NCBI GenBank assembly: GCA_020747015.1
Contig: JAGTJM010000010.1
Coordinates: 310,001 to 374,000, forward strand
Length of the DNA: 64,000 bases
Direction: 5' to 3'
Source of the DNA: Pyrenochaeta sp. MPI-SDFR-AT-0127
Lineage: Eukaryota; Ascomycota; Dothideomycetes; Pleosporales; Cucurbitariaceae
Each line of letters opens with the position of its first letter. Position 1 is the first letter of the stretch. Shown piece by piece: positions 44,834 through 55,010 of this stretch. The notes beneath the pieces are model-generated. The model searched no databases. It was not told where the DNA came from and worked only from the letters and a program-made list of their open reading frames with translations. Made by a program: the position numbers and the translations under genes.

Positions 44834-46051
44834 TATGGGAAAAGTGATATGTTTCGGAGGTTGCTGGGAGTCTGCGACAGGTGTGGGTATCGCAAAGGTG
44901 GTGGTGGATGTAGTGTGAGTGATGAGGGTGCGCAGTCTGCGAGATGGAGGTGATGAGGTGGATGGACCGTCCGCTGCGCCCGGGCGAACGAGCGTCGCTG
45001 TGTCAGCTTCGTTTGAGCTGGGAGGCTGATTTCGCGGTGAAACCTGGTGCAACAACACACCAATGTCCGACTGAGAATATGAGCAAGAATGCAGCGGGCG
45101 TAGGTGCAAGAGTCGATAGTAAGAGCACGGTATTGGAGACAGCGACTGCTTTTATTCGACTCGAAGCCCGCAGCGCAGACTGCGATTCCGTCTCGCGCCA
45201 CAGGTTGCACGTGACCTGAGCCACCAGCCCCAAAGCATTACGACGTCGCGTTCCAGGGTGCTTGTGGAGAGGTGCTGGGCAGCTGGCGTGGCAACAAGTT
45301 GGACAAAGAGGGCCGAGATTAGAATGGCTGGCCTTCTTCCGAGCTGCGTAATCGCCCACCCGTATTTTCGCATGGGCATTTTCTGGCTGCTCAACGAGTA
45401 GATTCAAGTGGTACTGGCACTCCAGGTCTCTGAGACGTTGCACGCAGCAGGCTCGCCGTCACGAATCCAAAGCTGTCGATAGAATACACTCGGTGCCTGC
45501 GCATGGCCTAGCACCTGCTTCAAGTGGCTTTATGTAACGCATCCAATGCCTGTTCGTTTGCTGTGGGACCGCCGGTGATGATCCGCCAAGGGTCCACTAG
45601 GGCCATGTCCTGACGACTTAGCATCTGCTGCTGCCCACCTGCTTCCGCCGGACTCCTGAGAGTGCCCCCAGCAACAACGGCGCCTCCCCACCTCCAAACC
45701 CTCAACCTACCTCGCTGCCCTCACCAACACGACCACGCTCGCTGTACCAGGACTCGCCTCCTAGGAACCACATCTCGCTCCAAACGCCTGCTTTCCAGCC
45801 TCCGCCAGGCCCCTTCCTTTTCGCCAGATCGTATCGCTCGTTTCACACCCTACGTCAACCACGACCAAGTCCATTCCACCACCGAACAGATTTACTGCGC
45901 CTTTTTTGCTGCGAGTCATATCTGCAGTGAGCCCCGCTAATCGCGCAATCGCTGCGCTGCACAAGACGACGTCCTCAGGCCTGGTGCTTGCTCTCGAGCG
46001 CATCACTAACAAGTGCGCCTATCCGCATTCTGGCTTCCTGATCTGCGCACC
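44834..46051. promoter_or_regulatory. divergent promoter, v-SNARE and GH76 genes
   Basis: About 1.2 kb between SNC (minus) and the GH76 gene (plus). No supportable coding frame. Pyrimidine-rich stretches at 45660-45900 precede the GH76 start. Confidence 0.4.
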
Positions 46052-47500
46052 ATGAAGTTCTCGTCTGCTCTTGGGGCCTTGAGTGCCTCAAGTGTCTTAT
46101 TGTCTGGCGTCTCGGCTGTTCAATTGGATATTACTTCGCCAGGTAGGGTGTGTCCTTAGTTAAACCGCAAACTGTACTAAGATCAAGCAGCCTCGATTAA
46201 GCAAGCTGCGAAGAGCATCTCTATAAATCTGCGGCAGTTTTATACTGGTGACAGGAAAGGCGACACACCCGGTAACCTTCCAGATCCGTACTATTGGTGG
46301 GAATGTGGTGCCATGTTCAACGCCTTCATTGATTACTGGTACTACACCGGCGATGACCAGTACAATGCCATCACAACACAGGCTCTGGAGCATCAAATTG
46401 GAGACTACAACGCTTTTATGCCGCCCAACCAAACAAAGACCCTGGGAAACGATGATCAGGCTTTTTGGGGAATGGCTGCCATGTCTGCCGCAGAGAACAA
46501 GCTACCTGATCTAGGCAACGGAAAGCCTTCATGGCTAGCTCTTGCACAGGCTGTTTTCAATACCCAGAAGGATCGCTGGGACACAACTACTTGTGGTGGC
46601 GGCTTAAAGTGGCAGATCTTTACCTTCAACAACGGATACAACTACAAGAACACCATTTCTAATGGATGCTTCTTCAACATTGCTGCACGCCTCTACAAGT
46701 ATCTTGGAAACGACACCTACTCTGACTGGGCCGAGAAGGCATGGGAATGGGAACTCGCTGTGGGACTTATGAGCCCAGACTTTCACTACTACGATGGAAC
46801 CGACGACAAGATCAATTGCAGCTCCGTTAACCACATTCAGTGGACTTACAATGCTGGTGTACATATGGCCGGCGCTGCGGCAATGTGGAACGTAGTAAGT
46901 ACAAGCCGTACACATAGTGTAGAGGTATATGCTGACGAACGACAGACTCAGAATGATTTGTGGCGTGGTAGGCTCAAGGGTGTCATCGACGCAGCTGGTG
47001 TCTTCTTCAACGATAACGTCATGATTGAAGTTGCTTGTGAAAATAATGGAAAGTGCGACGTTGATCAGCGATCTTTCAAGGCATATCTCTCTCGCTGGAT
47101 GGGATACACCGCGATTGTGGCCCCTTGGACCCGCGAATTTATCGATCCTCTTCTCAAGGCATCCGCTCAGGCTGCTGCTAAGCAGTGCAATGCTGGTGCG
47201 AACCAGACGTCGTGCGGGCTGCGCTGGGTTGACAACGGCAAGAATGACGGCAGCTTTGGCGTTGGTGAGCAGATGGCTGCCATGGAAATTGTTCAAAGCC
47301 TGCTCTATCCTCAAGTGTCAGGCCCTGCTACCGAAAAGGCGGGCGGTATCTCTGTCAGTAACCCCAACGCTGGTGCTGATGTACCACAAACGCCAATTAC
47401 TTTCAACACAATTACCACTGGTGACAAGGCTGGCGCCAGTATTCTGACACTGATTGTATTGGTTGGTATCTTGGTTGGTGCCTGGTGGATGGTATCGTAA
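46052..47500 (+). CDS. GPI-type GH76 mannosidase/transglycosidase (Dfg5/Dcw1 family)
   Basis: Cell-surface GH76 protein of the Dfg5/Dcw1 family, thought to act on the GPI glycan and link GPI-proteins to the wall glucan. Three exons, 46052-46142, 46191-46894 and 46946-47500, with 48- and 51-nt introns (GTAGGG to AAGCAG; GTAAGT to GACAG), give 449 aa. There is a signal peptide (MKFSSALGALSASSVLLSG) and the GH76 catalytic Asp pair D118-D119 in LGNDDQAFWG. WQIFTFNNGYNYKNTISNG and WTYNAGVHMAGAAAMWNVTQND are family blocks. The C-terminus is hydrophobic (ILTLIVLVGILVGAWWMVS), as needed for GPI addition. The second intron is in frame; without splicing 17 residues are inserted before TQND. Confidence 0.93.
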
Positions 47501-48372
47501 TGTGATTAGCATGTCCACGGTGGTGTACATATGTATCAGCAGTCGGCTACGCATGCAAGCGGCGCTTCTTGTGAACTTGTATCATCGATCTCTTTTCACT
47601 ATATATTGGGATGTATTTTTCTTGCTATCGATTTTACATTGGAACTGTACATCAATCTATACTTGACAATGTGAAGCGCGGTTCGGGCGTTCACATGCGC
47701 ATCAGGTGATGCAGCATATTTGTTGGTGTATGCTAAATTTACCTCACGTTGTTGAACTGTAAGATGTATACATTTGTTGTCCACTTTATACGTGTTTTGA
47801 AGACACATGATCAACCAAAATTTGCGTGACGACAATCTCGATTTTTGAATTGGACATTGAACCTACCTCACGTCGAATATGTTGTTCAATCATGCGCCAA
47901 AGTAAACTGGTGTCCCGCTTCTGGAGTCCAATATTCATCCGCTCCTGAGTGTTGAATTCAAAGTTCCTAGGCCACAAAGGAACCCTGATGGATTCTGAGT
48001 ACCAGGGTATCTGAAATATCCTCCTGACATATAGTTATCATACAAACACGGCTGGCAAATGCTCTACACATTTCACGAAAGTTGTTATTTCCAGCATTCT
48101 CTCTCTGCGCGAACTTTTCACATATTTTGCCTTTGTGCATGCGTTGGCGTCCCTATATTCTCTTGTGAGTGGAGCATTGGTTGGGGAGGCATACGGTAAC
48201 CTCGGAGCGACTGGAATAGCCTTCTATTTCTTCGATATTCAGTCATTCAAAAGTCACTTCTGAATTTGATACGCCTCTTAAATCGTAAATGTCATTTCGG
48301 GGAACAGGAGAATCTAATGCTAAAGAAGCACTCTCTATATCGACCATGACCCGTTCCTTTCAACGACGATGA
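47501..48372. other. intergenic between convergent genes
   Basis: About 870 bp between the GH76 gene (plus) and the nucleotide-sugar transporter (minus). AT-rich. Probably two 3' UTRs; nothing else seen. Confidence 0.45.
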
Positions 48373-49719
48373 TCATCTTGTGCTCTGAGCCTGGGCTCTT
48401 TTCCAGTCATCCAGGGCATATACCACAACGCTCCCAAAAACAACAACAGTCCCTAATATAAATCCTGTTTCTAACTTGGTTCCGAAGATCCAAACACTCA
48501 ACAGCAGACTCACAAGCTTCCTTACATTCAATACTATACACACTGAGAGTGCAGAAGACACGGACGTCAACAGATTGACGCCTTTTACACAGAGAAACTG
48601 TGTCAGCGCGTTCAGAGTCAACAAGATGAAATCGACTGGAAAGTCTAATGCGCTGTCTGAGTAACGCGGCATGGCCATTTCAACCTGCGTTCCGGACGTA
48701 AGGGTTGAGATTTGTGCGAGGATTTTGGGCATGAGAGGGATGAAAAGCGGCAGGGCGAGGAAATGCTGCCATATGTCAACAGAAGCGCAAGATATGAGCA
48801 TTTGTTGGGTGTCTGGAAAAACCACTGACCGTATAAAAGAGACCCTCACGCCAAATGCCCGGAGACGATTTGTAAATATTCTCTAGCATGATGCCCATGA
48901 CAGCTATGAGGATTTGTAAGACAAGCAGTAGGGCAACCCCAGGCGAGAAGAAACCAGAACCTGAATCTCCCAGCTTTTGTGGAGCTGTCAGCCCATCATC
49001 TGGCTCGGCGATGTCAATGCCATCGATTGGGGCGGGTGTTACATACCGGTGTCTTTGCCCCGCTCATTGCGGTCATGACAACACCTCCCGTCATGGTTAG
49101 TACCGACATCCACTGCATCCTGGTGTAAGTCTTTCCCGCGATGGTGCCAACAACAAGGGTCACGAGGCCACCGCCGCTGCGCAGAACAATATGCACAGGC
49201 ACGCTGATGTGGTACTCGAGGCTCAAGTTATTCATGACGGAGATGCTGAAGTGCAGGAGTGCAATGCCGAACCATTGTATATGCGCCACCTCTGGCCGCT
49301 TCAGCAACGTCTTAGAATGGGCACGAAAATGGTGTGCAAATCCTTCCACGGCCACGAAGATGAATTGAATAAAGGTCAATGCGAGTGCCGGCCGTGCTGA
49401 GTTGTTGCTGTTCAAGATGGTCAGGTGAAGTACAAGTTAATATGCTGGGCGCCGCAGGACTTGCCTGATGATTGACTCGAGTGTGAAGACCTAGGACAGG
49501 GTCAATGCCATGTTGCACGAATCGTCAATCTTGCTCAAACAAACATTTGTACAACAACCGCCAAAGATCAGGAACAAGATAGCCGATAATTCTAGTCCTG
49601 TGGGCGATACGATGTACGCCAAGGTTTCTATGGAGAGCATGTCAGCATATGCGGTTCGCCTTTCCGAACACCGGGGTGTCTTTTCTATACGTACCCTGAA
49701 TACTCGTATATTTTTCCAT
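48373..49719 (-). CDS. UAA-family nucleotide-sugar transporter (UDP-GlcNAc type)
   Basis: Golgi/ER antiporter of the SLC35B/UAA family, closest in pattern to yeast Yea4 and mammalian SLC35B4 (UDP-GlcNAc). Six exons: 49719-49695, 49627-49545, 49490-49465, 49407-49047, 49003-48830 and 48765-48373. All phases close; about 353 aa. Blocks: LFLIFGGCCTNVFTLESII, ALTFIQFIFVAVEGF, PVHIVLRSGGGLVTLVVG, WREGLFYTHFLALPLF and TQFLCVKGVNLLTSVSSAL. About ten hydrophobic segments. The intron at 49408-49464 starts with GC (AG/GCAAGT), a GC-AG intron. The exon 5 acceptor is unresolved: position 49004 (GAG) or 48974 (AAAAG) both keep phase, the latter giving about 343 aa. Head-to-head with the glycosyltransferase gene. 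Confidence 0.88.
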
Positions 49720-50125
49720 ATCGAGGGCGCCAAGCGGATTTACAGACACGCAGAAAGAGCTCTATAGCGGAGGGGTCGTTATTACGTGTGCGCCATGTGT
49801 TGTGCTCTCTGGACAAACCACATTGAAACGTAGGGGAGAAGATGTACGTCTTGACCAGGAAGCTTTCTGGGGTTGGCCGCTCGGTCCGTCGAGACCAAAC
49901 GGTGTCGGCCAAGAACCCGCATTAAGCACCCCCGCCCGCTCACCTTTTTTTTCTCCTATTTATATATGCAACCCCCCAGGTCTTGGGTTCCCCTATGCAT
50001 ACAATGCATGCACTCATGTTAAAAGCGTAAAAACGTCGCAATCTATCACGGCGCAAACGTGGTCCTTGGGCAGCGGCATCTGATTTTCTCCTGGCTCGGC
50101 TTTCGCATCTTCACACCAAACAAGA
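49720..50125. promoter_or_regulatory. shared divergent promoter, transporter and glycosyltransferase
   Basis: Only 406 bp separate the two start codons. A C/T-rich tract (about 49927-49956) precedes a TATA-like TATTTATATATG at 49957-49968, about 160 bp upstream of the glycosyltransferase ATG. The short shared region makes co-regulation likely but does not prove it. Confidence 0.6.
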
Positions 50126-51386
50126 ATGAATCTCTCACGGCGGCTCCGTTCTTTCATCATCGCTATTGTCGCTACCGTTGTGTTCCTTGTGCTACTGCAG
50201 TTTTTCGCTGCGAACACTTCGTTCAAATTCATCCGCCCGGCGCACCTGGGTAACTCTACGTCGAATTCTTCATTTACATTCGGGCCACTCTCGCCCTATG
50301 TACCGAGTAGGATTTGGTGGACGTCAGAGACCAATATGGAACCCCATTTTGCGTATGCGCAGTATGCCACGGATGGAGACTACTTTTGTAATTCGGTAAG
50401 TGACATGGTGACGTTTCTGCTCTGGAAGGGTGTGCATGTTGAAAAGACACTGACTGTGGCGCAGCTCATCAACGCGGATCGGCTATTCAAGTTTGGGGCA
50501 ACGGCTGACGTGGTCATCATGTATCCCACAGACTGGGATGGAAAGGTATGCTATCCTCCTGACAACCTGATGCTCCATTTCCAGCCTTAGCTGTGGGCAG
50601 AACTGTGACTATGCTAACGAATCTGCATAGCCTGCGGACTCGAAGGAGACAAAAATGCTCGCCTATGCCAAAACAACATTCCCCGAGCTGCACCTCGAGC
50701 CCGTGCACATGGTTTCAACATCGAAAGGCGACGCAACCTGGGCGCATTCGCTGACCAAGTTTAATGCCTTTCGTCTATCTAACTATTCTCGCGTTCTGTA
50801 TTTCGACTCGGATTCATTAGTCCTGAACAAAATGGATCATTACTTCTTGGCGCCGCTATCGAGGCTTGCAGTTCCGCGCGCATATTGGCTCAATGATCCA
50901 GACAAGGCATCTTTCGCCGAACAGACACTCGGCTCGCATATCATGCTGCTACAGCCCGATGAGTACTCGTACGAGACGATCATGAACGAAACGAAAAGCT
51001 CTGGAGACTTTGATATGGAGGTCATCAATCACCTATTCAAGAGCTCTGCCATGATTCTACCACATAGACGAATTGCCCTGCTGACTGGCGAGTTCCGCAC
51101 GCGCGACCACCGCAAGTATCTCAGCGATGAGCCGAATGCAGAGTGGAACGCAATGGGGGAAGTGTCGAGGAGCGTGCTAGTGCATTTCAGCGATTGGCCG
51201 TTGCCGAAGCCCTGGCGTTCGAGGACCGAACAGCAATGGGAGGCGGCGCTGCCAGAGTGCAATCCCGAGGACGACAGGGACAAGGAATTGGCCGATCGTC
51301 CGCCCTGTGCCGATCGCATGATGTGGACGGGGCTTTATAGCTCCTATGAACTTGCGAAGAAGAATATTTGCGAAGGGAAGTGGTAG
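50126..51386 (+). CDS. type II Golgi glycosyltransferase (GT8/GNT1-like)
   Basis: Three exons, 50126-50395, 50465-50545 and 50631-51386, with introns of 69 nt (GTAAGT to GCGCAG, in frame) and 85 nt (GTATGC, branch GCTAAC, acceptor TGCATAG), give 368 aa. A short basic N-terminus and a hydrophobic anchor (about residues 9-28) make it a type II Golgi protein. The stem is Ser/Asn-rich. Catalytic-domain blocks: YAQYATDGDYFCNS, VVIMYPTDWDGK, LTKFNAFRLSNYSRVLYFDSD (DxD at D176-D178, metal/nucleotide-sugar binding) and LGSHIMLLQPD. This fits the glycogenin-like GT8 fold and resembles fungal GNT1-type alpha-1,2-GlcNAc transferases. The donor, UDP-GlcNAc, is inferred from family and from the neighbouring transporter. 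Confidence 0.88.
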
Positions 51387-52526
51387 ATGCTTTAACGCCA
51401 GTAGTCAAAGATTGGGACGCAAATACATAAACAAAAACATATGAACGCTAGACGACTTTATATCCGAGAAGATCTTGTTTGTGGGCTAACGATGCATCTT
51501 TGGAGTTTCATCGTAACAGGTAAATTTACTAAACCCAGTGGCTTCGGGCAGCATTCCTTGAGGGCCTGTCTTGCAATGATATTATATGCCGCGGTTTGGA
51601 CTCAAATCCCAAGAAAATCCAATGCACTGCCTATTAGATGGCGCCTTGGAGATGCATGCACGGATAGTGTGTTTTGCCTCTTTGTAGAGCGCCTTCGCAT
51701 CTTCATGTCGATGCTCCTCTGGATGCGATTTACAATTTGTGCGGGTCATTTCGACCGCTAACAGTTTCGTACATGACCGGAAAGGGCTCCTAAATGTTTG
51801 GCGAAGCGCATTATCGATTAATGTTTGCAGAATGGTATATCTACATCAGACTGGAGATATGGAAGACATGCCTATGGAGTGTATGATAGTAAGTGTGACG
51901 TATGTTATAGTTTACTAAGTTACGCCTGTTGAGAATGTCACACATGGATGATACAGTGTACGAAGGTTCCTAATCAAGAGGGTATTTTTCGACTGCTACC
52001 AGACAACCCTCCTGTCAGATGATGTAAATGTAAAGCCTACAATAAACAAGAATCAGCAACCCAGAGACCCTGCTAGCTTCGCAGCGCCTCTGTGTTTCCC
52101 ACAGCCCAATAACGTACTGCATCGAACTCGATCTAGTCCTCCTCTCTGATTTCACCATCTTCTATGAATTCCGTCGTCATGTTTGGTGTCTGCGCCAGCT
52201 TCGGCCAACACATCATTGTGCAGCTCTTCACCAGAAGGCCTCTCTAATGTGACCCTCTTCGATGTCAAAATATCCAATAACTTGATTAGCGGCATTTAGA
52301 TTATACAAGGAAGCCTTAGAATAGACTAGCCATACAATGAGAAAGGATTATAATGTATAACTTTGAGAGAAGTTAAATGTAGTAGCAGGCTTGTGCTAGA
52401 TTACCTTTTTAAGGCAAGTGTTGTCCGCTTATCTTATCGTGATCCCTGTAAAAATGTTTCCGAGCCACCCCACACAATTCCTCCTGCACAAAGTCGGCAC
52501 AAAACAAACATCAATCACATTCCAAA
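51387..52526. other. intergenic with possible small remnant
   Basis: About 1.1 kb. The best frame is a minus-strand 47-codon ORF (52152-52295) with a mixed, charged product (RPSGEELHNDVLAEAGADTK); an adjacent frame reads an acidic tail (EFIEDGEIREED) over its end. This could be a short gene, a degraded fragment or chance. 52300-52460 is AT-rich and probably promoter for RMT2. Confidence 0.35.
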
Positions 52527-53776
52527 ATGGCCGAGCAAGCAACAGAAGAGGACATTCTCCTCGCAAAGCGCATCATTTCTGCCGCAGAGCGCCATGATGT
52601 TCCAGCGTTGAAGATTCTGCTCAAAGAAGGCTCAGCCAATGTCCAAGATCCTACAGCAACAGTCGCAACGTCACCGCTTCATGCTGCCATCACTTCGTGC
52701 GGGAAGGTAGAGGAAGGAAAAGAAGCAGGTGATGACGCTGTACAGACCATCGAGCTGCTACTTCAAAATGGTGCAATTTGGAATGACCTGAACAAGGAGG
52801 ACGAAACGCCTGGATGCATCGCGCTACGCCTCGGCCAGAAGAAGATTTACGATGTCATGGTCGATGCTGGTGTCCGTGCGGAGATGTTGTTTGCAAAGAT
52901 GGCAGCTCTAGGTTTAGGGGATGATGCTGAGGATGAAGAGGAGGAGGAGGAGGATGAATCAACTGAAGAGCAGCCCGCTGCAAAGAAGCAGAAGATCTCC
53001 GAAGAGGAAGCCAAGGTTATTCAAGAAGTTGTTGAAGAGCAAGTCCTTGACGATGTCTCATTAGACAATCGAGCGTACTTGAAAAGTCAGTTGAGATATA
53101 AGCCAGGCATCCTGTTGGATGAAAGTGATAACGCTGTCATGATGGACTGGGAAACACAGATCATGCAACGTCACGCCGAAACCCTGATCCCCAAACCTGG
53201 ACTGCGAACCATGAATGTTGGCCATGGTATGGGCATTGTGGACACTGCTATTCTCACGCACGATCCTTCAGAACACCACATCATCGAAGCGCATCCCCAG
53301 GTACATCAGCGTCTTCGAGAGCAAGGTTGGTACGACAAGCCTAATGTCAAGATCCATGAGGGCCGATGGCAGGATATCTTGCCTAAGCTGGTTGAGCAGG
53401 GCGTTGTGCTTGATGCAATCTACTACGACACATTCGCAGAGGATTACCCGGCGCTAAAGGAATTTTTCGCCGAGTACGTGATTCAGTTACTAGCAAAGGA
53501 TGGTAAATTCGGGTGGTATAATGGGCTGGGAGCTGACCGTCAGATTTGCTATGATGTGTATACCAAGGTAAGTCAACCATGTGCGTCAATGTGGTGAGAA
53601 TGCTAACAACTAGACAGGTCGCGGAAATGGATCTCTACGAAGCGGGCTTTGACACCACATGGGAAGATATCGATGTTCCCTCAGGTTTGCACGGTAGTAA
53701 ACAGTGGGAAGGCACAAGAAGGCCATATTGGACAATCGATATCTACCGGTTACCAGTGAATACTTTCGTAAAATGA
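52527..53776 (+). CDS. RMT2: arginine N5-methyltransferase RMT2
   Basis: Type IV protein arginine methyltransferase that in yeast methylates the delta-nitrogen of Arg in ribosomal protein L12. Two exons, 52527-53567 and 53618-53776, with a 50-nt intron (GTAAGT to TAGACAG), give 399 aa. Ankyrin-like repeats fill about residues 15-125 (TSPLHAAITSCG, then ETPGCIALRLGQ), followed by an acidic linker (EDEEEEEEDE) with a nuclear-type basic patch (AAKKQK). The methyltransferase comes after it, with the SAM motif LRTMNVGHGMGIVD near 225-238, EAHPQVHQRL, and IYYDTFAEDY. GLHGSKQWEG and WTIDIYRLPV close the fold in exon 2. Layout and motifs match RMT2 closely. Confidence 0.94.
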
Positions 53777-54002
53777 GCAGACAAATCATCAAATAGGAGC
53801 GGCCAGATCAAAGTTCGGCTGTTAAAAATGCTAAAAAGTATTAATTAAGGGCACCATGTCATTCGCATGAATATTCATGTTGTATCCAGTGCTTCCAAAC
53901 TCCTAGTCATATACTAACATCTACCTATGCTTCCATTTTATGCAACTTACCGCCAACTACCGTCCATCTAGTGATCATGTCTTCAAACCTAAACCAGCTA
54001 AA

Positions 54003-55010
54003 TTACCTGGTTACTGGAAGGAAACCCGTCCGATCATAATATTCTCGTGACTTCGTATCACTTAACACATCATTGGCTAGATTAATTTCTGCCATCTTCT
54101 TCGAGGCTATAACCTTATCCTTCTCAGCTGCTCGATCAGGGTGCCACTTACGGCTCATCGCTCGAAATGCTTTCTTGATGTCGTCCGCCGAGGCGGTACG
54201 GAGGACGCCAAGGGTCTTGTACAGGCATTCGTCAGGTTTAACCCCGGAATCGTTAATATTCGCCGAGGGGCTAGGGATGTGAGAGCGAGGGAAACTCCCT
54301 GGTTCGCGGGTCTCCGTACGATACGTTCGAGAACAACCACTTGGCCGCCTCTCCTCGGTTCGATAACTTTGTGTACTATCACCTGGATGCCTTCTCTCCG
54401 TCCGGTAGTCTCGAATGCTGTCATCTAGATCCCAATAGGTGGCTTGGTGATTGCGAAATTTGCCGCCATCGCGATGGTCATTCTCGAATGATTTGTTGTA
54501 TTGCCGGTAGCCTCCACCAGGTTGATGCTCTTCAATCGTAGCACCGCGACGAGTGTAAGTCCTCAATGTATGCATGCGCTCATCCTCCTCAAATAGGCTG
54601 CCCTTGCTACCAGAAGGAAGCGCATCCATCATATCGCCAAAGTCACAAAGTGGAGAAGAAGACCTTCCTGCACCATTTTGTTCTGATGTAAACCTTTCGC
54701 AACGCATCCACGCTTCATCATGCGAATATCCTCTGCCAATGCCCTCATCATATAATTCTTTCCTTACTTTGTTAGTGATGATTGCCTTGCATGCTGCCCA
54801 CGCATCCTCATGCGTAGGCCCTTTATTACGCGCCTTGTCGTAGGTCTTTTGTACATCTGCTGCCATTCTGTCAGTACCATAGCAACGCATACCCACTTCC
54901 TTGAAGGTGGCATTGATACACAACTCGATGGCGATGATGGATGCGATTGCTGTATCGGGCCATCTTGTTTTAGTTTTGGAGTAATAATCTAAAATATCCG
55001 GAACTCTCAT
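54003..55010 (-). CDS. J-domain protein with C-terminal J domain (335 aa)
   Basis: Intronless, 335 aa. The J domain is at the C-terminus (about 262-330): ECLYKTLGVLRTASADDIKKAF, HPD at 290-292 in RKWHPDRA, and LSDTKSREYYDRTGF. The HPD needed to stimulate Hsp70 ATPase is intact. The N-terminal 110 residues are helical with two similar segments, each ending in an EDAWAAC or DEAWMRC motif, suggesting an internal duplication. The middle is Arg-rich with repeated YRTE units (about 195-240). There is no zinc finger or G/F region, so this is a class C J-protein. Partner and site unknown. The start is the first ATG. Confidence 0.85.
   Translation of the reverse strand: MRVPDILDYYSKTKTRWPDTAIASIIAIELCINATFKEVGMRCYGTDRMAADVQKTYDKARNKGPTHEDAWAACKAIITNKVRKELYDEGIGRGYSHDEAWMRCERFTSEQNGAGRSSSPLCDFGDMMDALPSGSKGSLFEEDERMHTLRTYTRRGATIEEHQPGGGYRQYNKSFENDHRDGGKFRNHQATYWDLDDSIRDYRTERRHPGDSTQSYRTEERRPSGCSRTYRTETREPGSFPRSHIPSPSANINDSGVKPDECLYKTLGVLRTASADDIKKAFRAMSRKWHPDRAAEKDKVIASKKMAEINLANDVLSDTKSREYYDRTGFLPVTR

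Noticed and set aside
46604..47314. 236-codon frame antisense to the GH76 gene
   Set aside because: It mirrors a well-supported spliced gene and has no independent signal or homology.
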